NCBI RefSeq assembly: GCF_014534655.1
Contig: NZ_JACVVD010000012.1
Location: forward strand, 113,315-177,314
DNA from: Paenibacillus sedimenti
GTDB taxonomy: Bacteria > Bacillota > Bacilli > Paenibacillales > NBRC-103111
Length of the DNA: 64,000 bases
Direction of reading: 5' to 3'
A program made the position numbers and the translations under genes. The notes under the pieces are model-generated. The model was not told the origin of the DNA and searched no databases. It was given only the letters and a program-made list of their open reading frames with translations. Of this stretch, positions 1-8,112 are shown piece after piece. Position 1 is the first letter of the stretch. Each line of letters opens with the position of its first letter.

Positions 1-105
1 CCGCAGAGTTATTAATGTAGTATATGTACTGCAATAATACGATGAGGTCGTGACCAAGCTAATAAGATTCAAGGCAAATGTACCCACTACTCATTCACCG
101 CTGAA

Positions 106-137
106 GGACTCCGAAAGGGGTCCTCCTTTTTTTATTT
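106..137 (+). terminator. Rho-independent terminator
   Basis: GGACTCC and GGGGTCC pair around a GAAA loop (106-123) and a T run follows to about 137. It probably ends a gene lying left of the window. Bases 1-105 contain no reading frame I can identify. Confidence 0.8.
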
Positions 138-167
138 TATTACTTGGTTGGTTTTGGTTTGGGTGTC

Positions 168-229
168 TTGACAGAGAAGGGGTCCAATTTTATAATTTAA
201 ACAAACGTTTAATTTAAACAAGTGTTTAA
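168..229 (+). promoter_or_regulatory. Promoter with two tandem TetR-type operators
   Basis: TTGACA at 168-173 and TATAAT at 191-196 are separated by exactly 17 bp. Directly downstream lie two inverted repeats of the form TTAAAC-N4-GTTTAA, at 197-212 (spacer AAAC) and 214-229 (spacer AAGT), 17 bp apart centre to centre. Their place over the expected transcription start suggests repression, most simply by the TetR protein encoded second in the operon (inference). Confidence 0.85.
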
Positions 230-245
230 TGAGGAGTGGTATTTT

Positions 246-1409
246 ATGAAAACAACGATATTGGGGTTTCTTAAACCAGCAACAACCAAAGTTGGCATTA
301 TTACAGCTGTGATGTTTCAATTGCTGTTTAGTATCATTTGGATGACGGGCTATGCGGGGGTAACCGACAACACGAAAAATTTGCGAATTGCCATTGTGAA
401 TGAAGATCAAGGAATGGGCAACAAAATTGTGGACAATTTGAAAGGCAATTTGCCTTTTCATACAGAAGTCGTCAGTTCCAATGAACAAGCGCAATCGATG
501 CTGAACGAACGTAAAGTGCAGATGGTGCTGTACATATCGGCCAATTTTTCTAAGAAGCTTCAAACGCAGGGGCAGACGGCTCCGATTACGTATACGATTA
601 ACGAATCCAATCCTTCCATGACCAAGTCCATCATGCAAGCAGTTGCCGGAAATGTGACTGCGACTGTCAACAAAGAAGCTGTGGCAGCAGGCACGTCGGC
701 CGTTCTAATGCAAATGAATCCGAAACTTCCAGCAGAGCAGGCCGGACAGATTGCACAAGGTTTATCAAGCAAAGTTGTTTCTGATATTCAAAGCACGAAC
801 AAAGTGAAGGATATGCCGAATCAAATGCTGCCGATGATGCTCGTTCTTGCTTCCATTGTTGGAACTATGATTATGGGAATGAACTTCAATGTAACTAGCA
901 ACATGCTTGGAGCGTCACTGTCAAAAAGTCAAAAACTGGTTGCACGATTGGCGATCACCGTCTTTGCAGCTGTAGTTGTTGGTTTAATTGGCTCTTCGAT
1001 GGTTGTCGCATTGGGAGGGCATGTAGAGAAAGGCTATTTGGCTCTTTGGGCCTTCCAATCCTTATTTTTACTTGCTTTTGCGCTGGTCGCTCAAATGTTT
1101 TTGACATTGTTTGGGAACGCGGGTATGCTATTTAACATCGCCATGTTGTCGTTGCAGCTGGTGTCTTCAGGAGCGATCGTTCCGCGTGAGCTTTTATCGG
1201 GTTTTTACCATACTCTAAGCGAAGCTTTTCCTGCCACTTACGCAGTAAATGGATTAATGAATATTTTATTTGGCGGACCTGCTGTAGGGAAAGAGGTAGG
1301 CTTCCTGTTTATGATTTCCGGTGTTGCATTAGTCATTGATGTCATCGTGGTTGTATTGAAAAAAACGAAGCGTGTACCGGCTGTAGAGCATCGCGCGCAG
1401 ACAGCTTAG
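246..1409 (+). CDS. YhgE/Pip-like (ABC-2 type) membrane protein, probable efflux component
   Basis: The protein has 387 residues. The ATG at 246 is chosen because GAGGAG lies at 231-236; an ATG at 222 is upstream of that site and inside the operator. One membrane segment at about residues 17-38 is followed by a soluble extracytoplasmic region of about 150 residues, then five hydrophobic segments between residues 195 and 375. This layout is that of the YhgE/Pip and DUF3533 branch of ABC-2 type permeases, which export small molecules without an own ATPase. No ATPase gene is adjacent. It is first in an operon with a TetR regulator 21 bp downstream, the classic arrangement of a drug- or stress-inducible exporter. 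The substrate cannot be told from the sequence. Confidence 0.75.
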   Translation: MKTTILGFLKPATTKVGIITAVMFQLLFSIIWMTGYAGVTDNTKNLRIAIVNEDQGMGNKIVDNLKGNLPFHTEVVSSNEQAQSMLNERKVQMVLYISANFSKKLQTQGQTAPITYTINESNPSMTKSIMQAVAGNVTATVNKEAVAAGTSAVLMQMNPKLPAEQAGQIAQGLSSKVVSDIQSTNKVKDMPNQMLPMMLVLASIVGTMIMGMNFNVTSNMLGASLSKSQKLVARLAITVFAAVVVGLIGSSMVVALGGHVEKGYLALWAFQSLFLLAFALVAQMFLTLFGNAGMLFNIAMLSLQLVSSGAIVPRELLSGFYHTLSEAFPATYAVNGLMNILFGGPAVGKEVGFLFMISGVALVIDVIVVVLKKTKRVPAVEHRAQTA

Positions 1410-1430
1410 CAAGAACCGAGGAGGATGCAA

Positions 1431-2027
1431 ATGGCTGGCCAAGATATGGATATGAGAATGCGCATTCTTCTGGCAGCGAAAAAGCTGTTTGCCAAGAACG
1501 GCTATGACGCTACAAGCGTACGACAAATATGTGAGGAGGCCGGGGCCAATGTGGCTCTGGTTTCCTATTATTTTGGTGGAAAAGAGAGCGTTTACCATGA
1601 AATCTTCAGGCAATTTTTCCCGAGCGGCAGGCTTCCTGAGTTTTTGTCTATTGAAGATCCGGTCGAAGGGATTCAAACGATTATTCGGGAGGTTATATTG
1701 ATCCGTAATGCCGATCTTGACCTGATTACTATGATGCAAAGGGAGATTATTACGGTATCGACCCGCGTTGAAAAAATTCGGGAGTTTGTCTATCCGTTAT
1801 GGCAAAAAGTCCGGGATTTTTTGGAGAAGGGCAGACAGCAAGGGCTCTTCCAGTTTGAATCGCTGGATAGCACGCTTATGTTTGTCTTAGGGTCGATGTT
1901 TTTTTATAAACAGAGAGATTTTTTTGAACTTTTGTTTACGGAGGAACGTCCGGATACACAAACCTTGATTAGACAAACAACCACATATATTATGAATGCG
2001 TTAGGTTATCGCGGAAAAGGAGAATGA
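1431..2027 (+). CDS. TetR/AcrR family transcriptional regulator
   Basis: 198 residues. The ATG at 1431 has a CGAGGAGG site at 1417-1424 with a 6-nt gap; an ATG at 1425 abuts that site and is less likely. Residues 8-55 form a TetR helix-turn-helix (RILLAAKKLFAKNGYDATSV, then VALVSYYFGGKESVYHEIF). The remaining helical ligand/dimer domain is unlike its neighbours, as usual. It probably represses the promoter at 168-196 through the two TTAAAC-N4-GTTTAA palindromes, thus controlling itself, the membrane protein before it and possibly the kinase after it. The inducer is unknown. Confidence 0.9.
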   Translation: MAGQDMDMRMRILLAAKKLFAKNGYDATSVRQICEEAGANVALVSYYFGGKESVYHEIFRQFFPSGRLPEFLSIEDPVEGIQTIIREVILIRNADLDLITMMQREIITVSTRVEKIREFVYPLWQKVRDFLEKGRQQGLFQFESLDSTLMFVLGSMFFYKQRDFFELLFTEERPDTQTLIRQTTTYIMNALGYRGKGE

Positions 2028-2031
2028 ATGA

Positions 2032-2994
2032 ATGGACAAACGTTACATTGTGTGTTTAGGTGAGTTGTTGATTGATTTTGTGCCGGACGTGAACGGACAG
2101 GCGTTAGCCGACGTCACGAACTTCCAGCGGGCGGCTGGCGGAGCGCCGGCCAATGTAGCAGCGGCGATCGCCAAGCTGGGCGGCGACGCGCGGTTTATAG
2201 GCAAAATCGGCCGTGACCCATTCGGCGATTACTTGAAGCGCACGCTAGAGGAGGTCGGCGTGCAAGCGGCTGTGATTCAGACCGACGAGGCGAAGACCGG
2301 TCTGGCTTTTGTGTCGCTGCGCGCGGATGGGGAGCGCGACTTCTTGTTTTTCCGCGACCCGGCGGCGGACATGCTGCTGCGTGCAGACGAAGTCGAGGCG
2401 CAGTGGCTGGCGGACGCCGCCGTCTATCACTTCGGCTCGGTGTCGCTGATCGCCGAGCCTTGCCGCACCGCAACGCTGGACGCCGCGCGTCGCGCAAGGG
2501 AACTTGGCGCACTGGTGTCGTACGACCCCAATGTGCGCCTGGCTCTTTGGCCGAGCGCTGAGGCCGCTCGGGCTGAGATCTTGGCCCAGCTGCCGCTGGC
2601 CGATGTGGTCAAAGTGAGCGAGGAGGAAATCGAATTCCTCCTCGGCGTGGACGCGACCACAGGGGCGCAGCAGCTGCTGCAGCGCGGCCCCAAAGTGATC
2701 GTCATCACTTTGGGGCCGCAAGGCTGCCGTGTCGTGACCGCACGGCAGGATATCGTGATCCCCGGCCAACCTGCGGCGGCTGTGGATACGACCGGCGCCG
2801 GCGACAGCTTCGTCGGCGGCATGCTCTTCCAGCTGGTGGCGCTTGGCGCTACACCGGCTAACATCGTCGATGCGCTCGGCGAAGCCGGCGTTGCGGAGCG
2901 TGTATTCGCCTTCGCCAACCGCGTAGGCGCGATCACCACCACGCGCAGGGGGGCGATCCCTGCGCTCCCGACGCTAGCGGAGGTCCAAGACTAA
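2032..2994 (+). CDS. PfkB-family carbohydrate kinase (fructokinase-like)
   Basis: 320 residues, starting 4 bp after the TetR stop codon, so probably translationally coupled. It carries both ribokinase-family signatures: GGAPANVAAAIAKLGG near residues 37-52 and DTTGAGDSFVGGM near residues 250-262, whose Asp is the catalytic base. Family members phosphorylate fructose, ribose or related sugars with ATP in the cytoplasm; the GELLIDFVP start is typical of the fructokinase branch. Base composition is strikingly richer in G and C than in the two genes before it, with codons almost always ending in G or C. It may therefore have joined the operon separately, or be a native gene beside acquired ones. 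Confidence 0.88.
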   Translation: MDKRYIVCLGELLIDFVPDVNGQALADVTNFQRAAGGAPANVAAAIAKLGGDARFIGKIGRDPFGDYLKRTLEEVGVQAAVIQTDEAKTGLAFVSLRADGERDFLFFRDPAADMLLRADEVEAQWLADAAVYHFGSVSLIAEPCRTATLDAARRARELGALVSYDPNVRLALWPSAEAARAEILAQLPLADVVKVSEEEIEFLLGVDATTGAQQLLQRGPKVIVITLGPQGCRVVTARQDIVIPGQPAAAVDTTGAGDSFVGGMLFQLVALGATPANIVDALGEAGVAERVFAFANRVGAITTTRRGAIPALPTLAEVQD

Positions 2995-3200
2995 TGTGTG
3001 AAAGTTCAGATCCACACTTTTCCCATAACAGGTGAAACCTCAGACCCCCTGAAACTCGGCTTAACACGGTTTTTCCGTCTTAACCGGCTTAGATTGGGTA
3101 CATCTGCAACTTTAAGACGGCTTTTCAGCGTTAACGTCATTTAGTGGTTTATAAGTCATAAATGGCTGGCTGCAGGTTCGATGCTCTTTCCTCTAAATTC
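2995..3200. other. Intergenic stretch with imperfect palindromes
   Basis: No reading frame with a ribosome binding site. The segment 3056-3130 contains GGCTTAACACGG, CCGTCTTAACCGGCTTA and TTAAGACGGCTTTTC, short inverted motifs that can pair with one another; one of these hairpins may end the kinase transcript. No clean terminator stands out. Confidence 0.4.
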
Positions 3201-3390
3201 TGAAATATCTGCAATTCTGAGTGCAGGGGATAGTGGCGTGAGAATAATTCTTTTGGATAACATGAGCGAAGCGCGGGAACATATTCTGTCACTTTTCCGT
3301 CTCTATTTACCCACTATCCCCATAGCTCAGAACTATGGTACAAGGAAAGCGATGTTTCTGAAATATCTGTAATTCTGAGTGCAGGGGATA
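3201..3390. repeat. Intergenic repeat element with two direct and one inverted copies
   Basis: The motif TGAAATATCTG(C/T)AATTCTG plus AGTGCAGGGGATA occurs at 3201-3231 and again at 3359-3389, with a single difference. Between them, at about 3309-3332, CCACTATCCCC and CTCAG form an inverted, slightly diverged copy. The unit looks like a dispersed extragenic repeat that can fold into a long hairpin; the small reading frame across it has no ribosome binding site. Confidence 0.7.
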
Positions 3391-3540
3391 ATGGAGAGAG
3401 GTTTCAGAGTGTAAGATATAGGTTCAATATCAAAACCTCAGTTGTGTAACCTCGAAAAAACTTGTAAAAAACTGTTGTAAATTGGAATATCATGTGCTAT
3501 TTTAAACATATAGATAAGCACTTATATCAATGTTTCATTG

Positions 3541-3593
3541 ATTTGCGAAGAACGCAAATTTCGGATGGTTGTCCGGGGTTTGCGTTCTTTTTG
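3541..3593 (+). terminator. Terminator with a competing upstream hairpin (attenuator-like)
   Basis: AGAACGCAAA (3549-3558) pairs with TTTGCGTTCT (3579-3588) around a 20-nt loop and is followed by TTTT, a clear terminator. The CGCAAAT arm (3553-3559) can instead pair with ATTTGCG at 3541-3547 around a 5-nt loop. The two folds exclude each other, the basic logic of transcription attenuation. It lies about 160 bp before the pilus operon start. I match it to no riboswitch family I know. Confidence 0.6.
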
Positions 3594-3597
3594 TTTA

Positions 3598-3723
3598 CCA
3601 CATCAGAATGTTTAAGTTCTTTACAGCGCTAAAGCGCGTAGAACGGCATTCTGATTGGCGAATAAACCTATCTCTAAACGCGGTCGCTCATCTTCGAAAG
3701 ACTTCGATAGAGGTTTATCTCAT
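3598..3723 (-). repeat. Palindromic repeat, left copy flanking the Tad operon
   Basis: Read on the minus strand this runs ATGAGATAAACCT, TATCGAAG, TTCGAAGATG, AGGTTTATTCGCCAATCAGA and ends TCTGATGTGG. The same blocks in the same order occur on the plus strand at 10405-10493. This copy carries a longer hairpin between CCAATCAGA and TCTGATGTGG. It reaches to within 28 bp of the first pilus gene, which shows that the 5-prime extension of that reading frame is not coding. Confidence 0.8.
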
Positions 3724-3750
3724 TTTGGTGGAAAAAAGGAGGTTGATGTA

Positions 3751-4455
3751 TTGAATCGCAGGAGAAGCCTGCTTATTAGTTTGGCTGCAGCGGTGTTGGC
3801 CGGGCTGCTGGTATATGGTGTTTACGTTTTGCAGGTGAATCAGGTGGAACTGCAGCAGACGGTACAGGTGGTTGTGCCAAAGGACTTTATTCGTGCCGGG
3901 ACGATGATTGGCGGTGATATGGTGGAGCTTAGGGCTTTCCAAAAGGGCAGTTATACGGACAGCATGATAACCGATCTGAAAGATGTTATCGGTCAAGAGA
4001 CATTAATTCCCCTTGGGACGCAGGAACCGATTCTTAATTGGAAGGTGAACAAGTATCATCTTTTACCGAATGAGAACCAAGCTACCTTTCAAATTCCAAA
4101 AGAGTATGTCTTGTCCGTTTCTAATGGCATTCGTGCAGGCGACAGGGTCCATGTGTATGTATCTGCGGCCGATGGCAGCTCACGCAAACTTTTTGATAAG
4201 GAAATGACAGTGGCTTCTGTGAAGTCATCTGCCAATGTGGAGATCGATAACCCCAAAAACTCCAATCTACTCTCCAAAGTGGACGGGGACACGGAAAAAA
4301 TGTACGCTTCCAGGCTGGAAGCCAACGGAGCTATCGACCAGATTAATTTGAATTTGAGTGAGGACGAGTGGCTGGAGATCGACCGGCTTTGCAGCACGAA
4401 AAAAGCGAAGCTTGTGATCGCGTTCAGCTCTTCGTCCATACTAGTACCTCAATGA
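3751..4455 (+). CDS. CpaB/RcpC-like pilus assembly protein with SAF domain
   Basis: 234 residues from the TTG at 3751, which follows AAGGAGG at 3737-3743 with an 8-nt gap; the upstream frame runs through a repeat. One membrane segment at residues 6-26 is followed by an SAF-like module (QTVQVVVPKDFIRAGTMIGG) and a periplasm-facing C-terminal half. CpaB/RcpC proteins act outside the membrane in Flp/Tad pilus systems, where they help pass pilus subunits through the wall or outer layer. The gene opens an operon of nine genes. Regulation may involve the attenuator-like element at 3541-3593. Confidence 0.75.
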   Translation: MNRRRSLLISLAAAVLAGLLVYGVYVLQVNQVELQQTVQVVVPKDFIRAGTMIGGDMVELRAFQKGSYTDSMITDLKDVIGQETLIPLGTQEPILNWKVNKYHLLPNENQATFQIPKEYVLSVSNGIRAGDRVHVYVSAADGSSRKLFDKEMTVASVKSSANVEIDNPKNSNLLSKVDGDTEKMYASRLEANGAIDQINLNLSEDEWLEIDRLCSTKKAKLVIAFSSSSILVPQ

Positions 4456-4471
4456 AGGGAGGAATGAAACC

Positions 4472-5707
4472 ATGAACATCGGGTTACTATCAACGGATGA
4501 AAGATTGATTGATGAGCTTACGAATGTCGTGTATAAGCAAACCCTAACATGGGTTGTATGCTCGGAGATTGAAGAATTTGGCCGAGAGGTAAGCAAAGTT
4601 CCATTTTCCCATATTATCGTGTCGGATCGGCAGATGGATTTTGGAGTATTAGAGGAATGGCTTGATAACTTACAAAAGCAGCATCCGGAGATGAAGATGA
4701 TCATCTTGCTCTCCAATTATCATGTTGCAACGGTCAATGAGAAGTATGAAAAGATGTGCAGGTTGAAAAAGTTGGACTACATCCAACCGGGGCGAAGTAC
4801 GGCTGTCATTGCGGATGAAATCCGTGCTTGGGTCGATGGTTTGTCGGGAGAGCACCTGTATCATCAATCGACAGGCAAGCTGATTACTTACATCGGGTCA
4901 ACGCCGAATATCGGTACGACATTAACTTCCTTTGGAACTGCCGTTTCCTTAGCCAGGGAAACCTCAGCGAAAATCGGGTATATGTGCCTCAATTTAAAAA
5001 GCTCCAAGCTTCATCGCTATCTTGGCCGGGATGATAACGTCTTTACGCTGGATAGCTTGAGAGCCGAACTGAAATCGCAGAGCCTTACGACGGAAAGGCT
5101 TCAGCAAGTATGTGACAAGCTGAGAGAGGTGCCCGGGCTGCATGTTTTGTATGGGAATATGCTTAGGGAGCAGGCGGAATTTTTCACGCCTTCTGAAGTT
5201 GTTCATCTGTTGCGTGTAGCGAGAGCCGCTTTTGATTTGTGCATAATTGAAGTTAATGCTTATTGGGACAATGCAGCGACGGTATGCGGTCTTTTGGAAG
5301 CTGATACCAGAATTGTTATAACCACACCTGACATTGCTCAATTTCAAGAGGACTTCACGAAGTGGATCCGGCAAGTCGGCTCTGTATTCGGGCTTCAGTC
5401 TGATGCTTTTGAATTAATAGCTGTTCAAACCGATCGAATGTCCAAACATGACGAGTTCACGATCAAAGATATTCGTAAGGAAACACAACTGCATCTGATC
5501 GGTCAAATTTCCAAACATGCCGATGCGCTTTCTCGCTGCAATCAAGGCAAACTGCTCGATTTGTTCTTGCCCGGTCATGCCATGCAGGAGGAGCTCATTG
5601 CGGTATCGCGGAAATTAATCGATTACTATCAACTGCCTAGGAGAGTGAGTTTGCGCCAAACAACATGGCTCCGAAGAATGATCGCGGGTCGGCGGGCTGC
5701 AACTTAA
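4472..5707 (+). CDS. TadZ/CpaE-like protein with degenerate P-loop
   Basis: 411 residues. The N-terminal 120 residues resemble an atypical receiver domain (MNIGLLSTDERLIDELTNVV), the rest a MinD/ParA-like ATPase fold. TadZ/CpaE proteins place the Tad machine at a site in the cell. The expected deviant Walker A motif KGGxGKT is here GSTPNIGTT (near residue 145), lacking both the signature lysine and the P-loop lysine, so ATP hydrolysis is doubtful. Several characterised CpaE/TadZ proteins also vary here. Start ATG 4472 follows GGGAGG. It sits between the CpaB-like and TadA-like genes, the usual order in Tad loci. Confidence 0.65.
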   Translation: MNIGLLSTDERLIDELTNVVYKQTLTWVVCSEIEEFGREVSKVPFSHIIVSDRQMDFGVLEEWLDNLQKQHPEMKMIILLSNYHVATVNEKYEKMCRLKKLDYIQPGRSTAVIADEIRAWVDGLSGEHLYHQSTGKLITYIGSTPNIGTTLTSFGTAVSLARETSAKIGYMCLNLKSSKLHRYLGRDDNVFTLDSLRAELKSQSLTTERLQQVCDKLREVPGLHVLYGNMLREQAEFFTPSEVVHLLRVARAAFDLCIIEVNAYWDNAATVCGLLEADTRIVITTPDIAQFQEDFTKWIRQVGSVFGLQSDAFELIAVQTDRMSKHDEFTIKDIRKETQLHLIGQISKHADALSRCNQGKLLDLFLPGHAMQEELIAVSRKLIDYYQLPRRVSLRQTTWLRRMIAGRRAAT

Positions 5708-5729
5708 AAAGAATGGAGGGTGAAAGGGA

Positions 5730-7163
5730 GTGAATGAGGAACGGTTTTCGATTATTACGTACATGCACGAGCGCAAGGTTGATGATGCGGTAGAGGCTGT
5801 TAGTATGAGACCCCATGTCCCGGAAAGCAGGGATCGAGCTGAAGGGCAAACACAAGGAGACACTGTCTTTAACCAGTGGGTACAAGATATCCGCAGCGAG
5901 CTTGTGACGGTAAAAGGCAGAAATGAAGAAGAGAAGCAGCACTATAATGAAACTCTAAACCGAGCTATTCTAGGCTATGAAGAAGATCGGGGCAAGCTTC
6001 TAGCCATTATTCATGATCTTGTGGCGAAACGAAGGCTGACCGATGTGCCGCCACGTGCGAGTAGTTATGCGACTTTGCCGGAAGCCATTTTTGCTGAAAT
6101 AATTGGACTTAACGTGTTGGAGCTTGTATTGAAGCAGAAAGAAGGGCTTGAGGAGATTCAAGTCGTAGGGAAGCGAATTTTTGAGGTTCGCGGTGGAATA
6201 CCTGTGCCTTCCCCCTATATGCTGCCTTCTCTAAGGGATTTAGAGCGGATTCAGCAAAATCTGGTACTTTTTAATAACGATACCTTAAATCCAAGAAAGC
6301 GTTGGGCGGAAGTCGTTTTGCGTGACGGTTCGCGTGTTACCATGACCGGATTTGGTTTTACGGCTGAGCCGACATTGACGATTCGTTTTTATACGGTAAA
6401 ACGATTTGATCTGACTTCTCTTACAGGATCTGAACTGGCAACGATGGATACAAAGATGAAAGAGCTGCTCCTAAGTATCGTTCGTTCCTATTTCAATGTG
6501 GTTGTTATTGGTCCAACGAACTCAGGTAAAACGAATTTAATTAAGGCCATTATTGCTGAAATGGATGATAACGAGAGAATCATTACGATCGAATCGCGAT
6601 TCGAGTTGAATTTGAAGCGGGATTTCCCCCATAAGAATATCGTCGAATATGAAATTGATGAGCAAGATCCGAGGCATTCCGGCTTGCAAGCTTTCAAATT
6701 AGCGCTGCGGCAATCCCCAAAACGTATATGTCATGCCGAAATTCGAGATGAAGATGCCAATTTGTATGTGCGAGCATGCACACGCGGTCATGAGGGCAGT
6801 ATTACGTCAGTTCATGTTAATGAGCTGGAAGATGTGCCCGATGCGATAACGGACATGTGTATGCTCGATGGACGGGGGATGAATCCAGCGCGATTAACGA
6901 AGCGAATTACCGAATATGTTACACAGTTCGGGATTGAGATGGCTATTGTTCGTGGAAAAAGAAAAATTGTGCGAATTGGCGAATACAGCTACGAAAATGG
7001 GGAGGTTCGTGTAAGCGCTCTCGCACTTTATGACAATTTCACAGATCGATGGACATTTCCCGGGAAATTGTCGCATCGTGCATCGCAAAAAATTAATAAA
7101 TATGACCAAGCAGGGTTTGCTGTGCTGATGAAGCTCGGTTTTACAGAGAAAGAAGGCAAATAA
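5730..7163 (+). CDS. tadA: TadA/CpaF secretion ATPase
   Basis: 477 residues from GTG 5730, with GGAGGG at 5715-5720. The core is a type II/IV secretion hexameric ATPase: Walker A GPTNSGKTNL at about residues 261-270, a Walker B-like region, and the family block RACTRGHEGSITSVHVNE. It powers assembly of Flp pili from the cytoplasmic face of the membrane. The N-terminal 100 residues form a charged, predicted helical extension. The next gene begins one base after the stop codon, so the operon is tightly packed. Confidence 0.85.
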   Translation: MNEERFSIITYMHERKVDDAVEAVSMRPHVPESRDRAEGQTQGDTVFNQWVQDIRSELVTVKGRNEEEKQHYNETLNRAILGYEEDRGKLLAIIHDLVAKRRLTDVPPRASSYATLPEAIFAEIIGLNVLELVLKQKEGLEEIQVVGKRIFEVRGGIPVPSPYMLPSLRDLERIQQNLVLFNNDTLNPRKRWAEVVLRDGSRVTMTGFGFTAEPTLTIRFYTVKRFDLTSLTGSELATMDTKMKELLLSIVRSYFNVVVIGPTNSGKTNLIKAIIAEMDDNERIITIESRFELNLKRDFPHKNIVEYEIDEQDPRHSGLQAFKLALRQSPKRICHAEIRDEDANLYVRACTRGHEGSITSVHVNELEDVPDAITDMCMLDGRGMNPARLTKRITEYVTQFGIEMAIVRGKRKIVRIGEYSYENGEVRVSALALYDNFTDRWTFPGKLSHRASQKINKYDQAGFAVLMKLGFTEKEGK

Positions 7164-7164
7164 C

Positions 7165-8100
7165 ATGTTGGTTTTCGCCAAATATTTGTTTCTTTTGCTG
7201 CTGTTTGTGCTATGCTACGTGTTTCTCCAAACGATGCTGCAAGCGCTAATCCGACAGCGTAAGGCCAGATACAGGCTTTATTATGTCAAACAATCTACGG
7301 CCCTACGCAGATTCAGCGAATATTTGGGGAAAAGGAGTCACTTTTATAAGCATGTTAAAGAGATGATGGAATCGGTCGAATCCAAATTAAATATGAATAC
7401 GATGATGATGCTGGCTGTCATCTTATTTTTGGCAGGCTTACTCGGTGGGGCATTATTTTTTCAAACAGTAAAAGGTGCTGTCGTTGTCACGGCCATATGC
7501 GTTTCGCTTCCATATATGGTGCTGCGCATGAAGCTGTTGAGTGTTCGTCTACAGACTCGATTAGAGTTCTTGCCTGCTGTCGAAGTATTTTATCAGTACT
7601 ATATGATTGACCCGAGCAAAAATATTAAACTAGCTCTCAAGTTTTGCTTGGAAGAAGATCGAATTTTATACCCGATTAAGCCGGTATTCGAGCAATTGTA
7701 TCGAAATTTAATGACGCAAAGGGAGACGGAGGAGAGCTTGAGGATATTTTCACTCGCCTTGGGACATACATGGGCGGATTATTTTGTCGGTATTGTTCGT
7801 GTCGCTTTAACGGAGGGCAGTTATGTTGGAGAAAGCTTAAAGGAGTTAATTGTCGATATGCGGAAAGCGCAGCGATCCGATCAATTAGAAAGAAACCGGC
7901 TCCTGGAGATACGGATTGCTAATTTCACTCCTATTTTTTTCTTGGCTCTGTTTTTATTTATAAATTTTAAGGTAAACACGGATAATGCGTATTTGTATTA
8001 TGTCGTAGACCCGGATGGACGGAATATGCTTCTGGATGCGATATTGCTTATTTTTGTTTCATTTTTAATGGGTATCTACTTATCACTTAGAAGAATGTGA
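7165..8100 (+). CDS. TadB-like pilus platform protein (T2SSF fold)
   Basis: 311 residues, ATG one base after the ATPase stop codon. Hydrophobic segments lie at residues 3-24, about 75-125 (two) and at the C-terminus (about 255-310, two), flanking a charged helical T2SSF domain, as in TadB inner-membrane platform proteins. TadB and TadC together form the membrane base on which TadA acts. The assignment as TadB rather than TadC rests on gene order. Confidence 0.7.
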   Translation: MLVFAKYLFLLLLFVLCYVFLQTMLQALIRQRKARYRLYYVKQSTALRRFSEYLGKRSHFYKHVKEMMESVESKLNMNTMMMLAVILFLAGLLGGALFFQTVKGAVVVTAICVSLPYMVLRMKLLSVRLQTRLEFLPAVEVFYQYYMIDPSKNIKLALKFCLEEDRILYPIKPVFEQLYRNLMTQRETEESLRIFSLALGHTWADYFVGIVRVALTEGSYVGESLKELIVDMRKAQRSDQLERNRLLEIRIANFTPIFFLALFLFINFKVNTDNAYLYYVVDPDGRNMLLDAILLIFVSFLMGIYLSLRRM

Positions 8101-8112
8101 GGCTGTTCGCTA

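Noticed and set aside
2195..2942. Long minus-strand frames opposite the sugar kinase
   Set aside because: They are shadows of a GC-rich gene; no start signals and low-complexity translations rich in Arg, Ser and Pro.
3541..3600. Cyclic di-GMP (GEMM) riboswitch before the pilus operon
   Set aside because: The AACGCAAA run is reminiscent, but the paired regions and conserved core of GEMM are absent. I kept only the competing-hairpin observation.
3655..3750. Longer CpaB-like protein starting at 3655
   Set aside because: This part overlaps a dispersed palindromic repeat and lacks a ribosome binding site; TTG 3751 follows AAGGAGG.
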